Part shown: positions 6,137 to 7,983 of the stretch, one piece after another
Layout of the letters: each line of letters opens with the position of its first letter
Numbering within the stretch: the stretch's first letter is position 1
Assembly (NCBI GenBank): GCA_043746555.1
Contig: JAYTQU010000030.1
Span: forward strand, 1 to 7,983
Direction: 5' to 3'
DNA length: 7,983 bases
Source: CAZQYC01 sp043746555
Lineage (GTDB): Bacteria; Pseudomonadota; Gammaproteobacteria; Steroidobacterales; Steroidobacteraceae
Notes under the pieces: generated by a model
What the model saw: only the letters and a program-made list of their open reading frames with translations
What the model was told of the DNA's origin: nothing
Databases searched by the model: none
Translations under genes and position numbers: made by a program

Positions 6137-6889
6137 ATGAAGCGAATTCAAAATCGATTAACGAGCGTCAGCGTCACGTTGCCGACGCTACTGCTCGCGC
6201 TGCTACTGATCGCGCCAGTGAGCTGGGCGCAACCGGTACATTTATTCACCGCCACTTATCAGGCCCGCTTTTACGGCCTGAGCGGCGGAAAACTACTGTT
6301 CACTTTTCGCAAGGGCGATCAGCCGAACGAATTCGTTTACGAGTCGCGCGCCCAACCGAGTTTCCTGGGAAGCTTTATGATTAGTTCATCCGCGCGCGAG
6401 AGCTGCACGATGACGTTCGACGACAACGACGTGCGACCGTTAAAATTTCTGTCGGACGACGGTAAACGCGGCGAAGATAACGACTCGAACCTTACCTACG
6501 ATTGGGTTCATCACCGCTTGACGGGGCGTTCGGAGCGAGTTGACTTCGATCAAGCGCTGCCCAAAAACGTGCAAGATCATCTCAGTATTCAAATCGCAGT
6601 AATGCAGGCGCTGCAAAACGGTAGCGAGTTAGACGAATACTCTCTAGTCGATTCGGGCGAAATTAAAAGATACCGCTACACAAAAGAAGGAGCCGGTTCG
6701 ATCAAGTACAAGAACCAAACGCTCGATGCAACGATTATCCGAAGCGAACGATCCGATAGTCCCGGTGGCCGCATTACTCGTTACTGGCACGCACCAGCGC
6801 TCCACTTTCTTCCCGTGCATGCGGAACGTTCGCGAAACGGCAAAATCGATTTGACGCTCGATCTAATGAGCGACGAATTCGCGGAATAA
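6137..6889 (+). CDS. DUF3108 domain-containing exported protein
   Basis: Protein of unknown function, 250 aa, placed in the DUF3108 family by pattern and by its position after purN. The N-terminus MKRIQNRLTS followed by a long Leu/Ala core and SWA-QP gives a signal peptide, likely cleaved after Ala31. The mature part starts with FTATYQARFYGLSGGKL (37-53), the Y-x-a-x-x-G-l-x-x-G strand typical of the family, and continues with alternating hydrophobic residues suggesting beta structure. Features near YDWVHHRLTGR (120-130), QDHLSIQIAVMQAL (147-160), YTKEGAGSIKY (181-191) and the RYWHAPALHFLPV stretch (215-227) also fit. No later membrane helix is seen, so a periplasmic protein is inferred. It starts 24 bp after purN and is probably co-transcribed. 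It ends 12 bp before the dcd stop, converging. The Shine-Dalgarno is weak. Biological role is not known. Confidence 0.85.
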   Translation: MKRIQNRLTSVSVTLPTLLLALLLIAPVSWAQPVHLFTATYQARFYGLSGGKLLFTFRKGDQPNEFVYESRAQPSFLGSFMISSSARESCTMTFDDNDVRPLKFLSDDGKRGEDNDSNLTYDWVHHRLTGRSERVDFDQALPKNVQDHLSIQIAVMQALQNGSELDEYSLVDSGEIKRYRYTKEGAGSIKYKNQTLDATIIRSERSDSPGGRITRYWHAPALHFLPVHAERSRNGKIDLTLDLMSDEFAE

Positions 6890-6901
6890 TGTGCGGCGCG
6901 C

Positions 6902-7468
6902 TTACGCTTTCGGCAGCGTGACGCCCTGTTGACCTTGATACTTACCGCCGCGATCTTTATAGGACGTTGAGCAAATCTCATCGGATTCGAAGAACAACAT
7001 CTGCGCGACGCCCTCATTCGCATAGATCTTCGCCGGTAACGGCGTCGTATTGGAGAATTCGAGCGTGACATGCCCCTCCCACTCCGGCTCCAACGGCGTG
7101 ACGTTGACGATGATGCCGCAGCGCGCGTAGGTCGATTTACCTAAACAGATCGTCAACACGCTGCGTGGGATACGAAAATATTCGACAGTGCGCGCGAGAG
7201 CGAACGAGTTTGGCGGAATGATGCACACATTCGCGGTTACGTCGACGAAACTGCCCGAGTCGAAATTCTTCGGATCGACAATGGTCGAGTTGATGTTGGT
7301 AAATATTTTAAATTCATTGGCACAACGGACGTCGTATCCATAACTAGACGTGCCGTACGAAATAATTTTCTGATCTCCGGCGACGCGCACTTGTTCAGGC
7401 GCGAATGGCTCGATCATTTTCGATTCTTGCGCCATGCGACGAATCCAACGGTCTGATTTAATGCTCAT
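6902..7468 (-). CDS. dcd: Dcd, dCTP deaminase
   Basis: Deaminates dCTP to dUTP and ammonia in the cytoplasm, supplying dUTP for dTMP synthesis. It belongs to the trimeric dCTP deaminase/dUTPase fold. The product is 188 aa, the normal size. It begins MSIKSDRWIRRMA, the common beta/gammaproteobacterial N-terminus. The active-site block GKSTYARCGIIVNVTPLEPEW (110-130) holds Lys111, Ser112 and Arg116. Glu137 in TLEF is the expected catalytic acid, equivalent to E. coli Glu138. YGTSSYGYDVR (38-48) and the C-terminal GGKYQGQQG (174-182) complete the family pattern. I assign monofunctional Dcd; separating it from bifunctional dCTP deaminase/dUTPases is not certain by eye. It starts 31 bp after the mrp stop on the same strand and is probably co-transcribed with it. 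No good Shine-Dalgarno precedes the ATG. No damage is seen. Confidence 0.94.
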   Translation of the reverse strand: MSIKSDRWIRRMAQESKMIEPFAPEQVRVAGDQKIISYGTSSYGYDVRCANEFKIFTNINSTIVDPKNFDSGSFVDVTANVCIIPPNSFALARTVEYFRIPRSVLTICLGKSTYARCGIIVNVTPLEPEWEGHVTLEFSNTTPLPAKIYANEGVAQMLFFESDEICSTSYKDRGGKYQGQQGVTLPKA

Positions 7469-7499
7469 TAAAATGGTTCAGGCTAGGAGAAGTACAGGA

Positions 7500-7983
7500 T
7501 TAGGAACTTTCGATACTGATCTGCGGACCGGCAATGGCTTGGAAGGACTGCAACCAAAGTTGCGCGGCAACGCGCCTAGCCGTGTCGATATAGGCTTGCC
7601 CGAGCGTACTTTCCGGTTCCGCGACAACCGTCGGCTTGCCGCCGTCGGCCTGTTCGCGAATGCGGATATCGAGCGGCAGTTCACCCAACAAGGTCACGCC
7701 GTATTGCTCGGCCATGCGTTTTCCGCCGCCCGCGCCAAAAATATGCTCTTCGTGACCGCACTGCGAACACACATGTGTGCTCATGTTCTCGATGATACCG
7801 AGCACCGGCACGGCAACTTTTTGAAACATCTTGAGACCCTTGCGCGCGTCCAGTAGCGCAATGTCTTGCGGCGTGGTCACAATGACAGCACCGCTGACCG
7901 GAACTTTTTGCGTGAGGGTCAGCTGAATGTCGCCGGTTCCTGGGGGCATATCGACAACGAGATAGTCGAGCTCGCCCCAATCG
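7500..7983 (-). CDS. apbC: Mrp/ApbC, P-loop iron-sulfur cluster carrier ATPase, N-terminus beyond window
   Basis: Cytoplasmic ATPase of the Mrp/NBP35 group that carries and transfers Fe-S clusters to apoproteins. Only the C-terminal 160 or so residues are visible, and the frame runs open into the right edge. The first visible residues read DWGELDYLVVDMPPGTGDIQ, the Walker B region of Mrp proteins, so the ATG at 7949 (Met of DMPPGTGD) is not the start. VSGAVIVTTPQDIALLDARK and GIIENMSTHVCSQCGHEEHIFG follow, with the cluster-binding Cys-x-x-Cys pair encoded at 7767-7769 and 7758-7760. The LPLD-IREQADGG-P segment also matches. The deviant Walker A (KGGVGKS type) lies outside the window. The gene is upstream of dcd with a 31-bp gap. 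A plus-strand open frame over 7434-7856 is only its antisense shadow. Identity is sure; the symbol could equally be mrp. Confidence 0.92.
   Translation of the reverse strand, partial: DWGELDYLVVDMPPGTGDIQLTLTQKVPVSGAVIVTTPQDIALLDARKGLKMFQKVAVPVLGIIENMSTHVCSQCGHEEHIFGAGGGKRMAEQYGVTLLGELPLDIRIREQADGGKPTVVAEPESTLGQAYIDTARRVAAQLWLQSFQAIAGPQISIESS

Noticed and set aside
6890..6901. Rho-independent terminator between the DUF3108 gene and dcd
   Set aside because: Only 12 bp, no GC hairpin followed by a T-run on either strand.
7434..7856. Plus-strand open frame of 140 codons opposite mrp
   Set aside because: It is antisense to well-conserved Mrp codons and shows no recognisable domain.
1..7983. A new defence, mobile or biosynthetic system
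   Set aside because: Every sizeable stretch is covered by genes of known housekeeping or conserved families; no recombinase, toxin, terminal inverted repeats or repeat array was seen.

Overview
The window looks like chromosomal housekeeping DNA from a gammaproteobacterium. It has moderately high GC, LolD and Hda of the gammaproteobacterial type, a purM-purN-DUF3108 block divergent from a DUF2066 gene (an arrangement I recall from pseudomonads and relatives), and a dCTP deaminase whose N-terminus is of the type I associate with Xanthomonadales-like lineages. The lineage below class level is inference. I see no mobile element, CRISPR array, tRNA or rRNA.

Layout. (1) Bases 1-1430, plus strand: the C-terminal half of an RND-family efflux pump inner-membrane subunit, cut by the window edge. 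(2) Bases 1441-4539, minus strand, read from right to left: a signal-peptide DUF2066 protein, a CDP-alcohol phosphatidyltransferase (PgsA-like), hda (regulatory inactivation of DnaA) and lolD (lipoprotein-release ATPase). They are tightly spaced, with an ATGA overlap between the phosphatidyltransferase and hda, so they are probably one operon. (3) Bases 4540-4667: a divergent promoter-bearing gap. (4) Bases 4668-6889, plus strand: purM, purN and an exported DUF3108 protein. (5) Bases 6902-7983, minus strand: mrp/apbC (cut by the right edge) followed by dcd.

The most notable observation is purM. Its reading frame is open but only 252 codons long, against about 345 in the family. It has an in-frame loss of roughly 40-45 residues that removes the GGETAEMPG segment, loss of about the last 80 residues at the junction with purN, a Tyr in place of the Asp of the conserved Asn-Asp motif, and a 12-bp triplication. 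I regard it as a decayed gene. The next gene, purN, keeps its catalytic Asn/His/Asp but has Gly in place of the usual Ser in its phosphate-binding loop. Either the organism has another purM or its de novo purine pathway is broken. No new multi-gene system is evident; the remaining genes look intact and ordinary.
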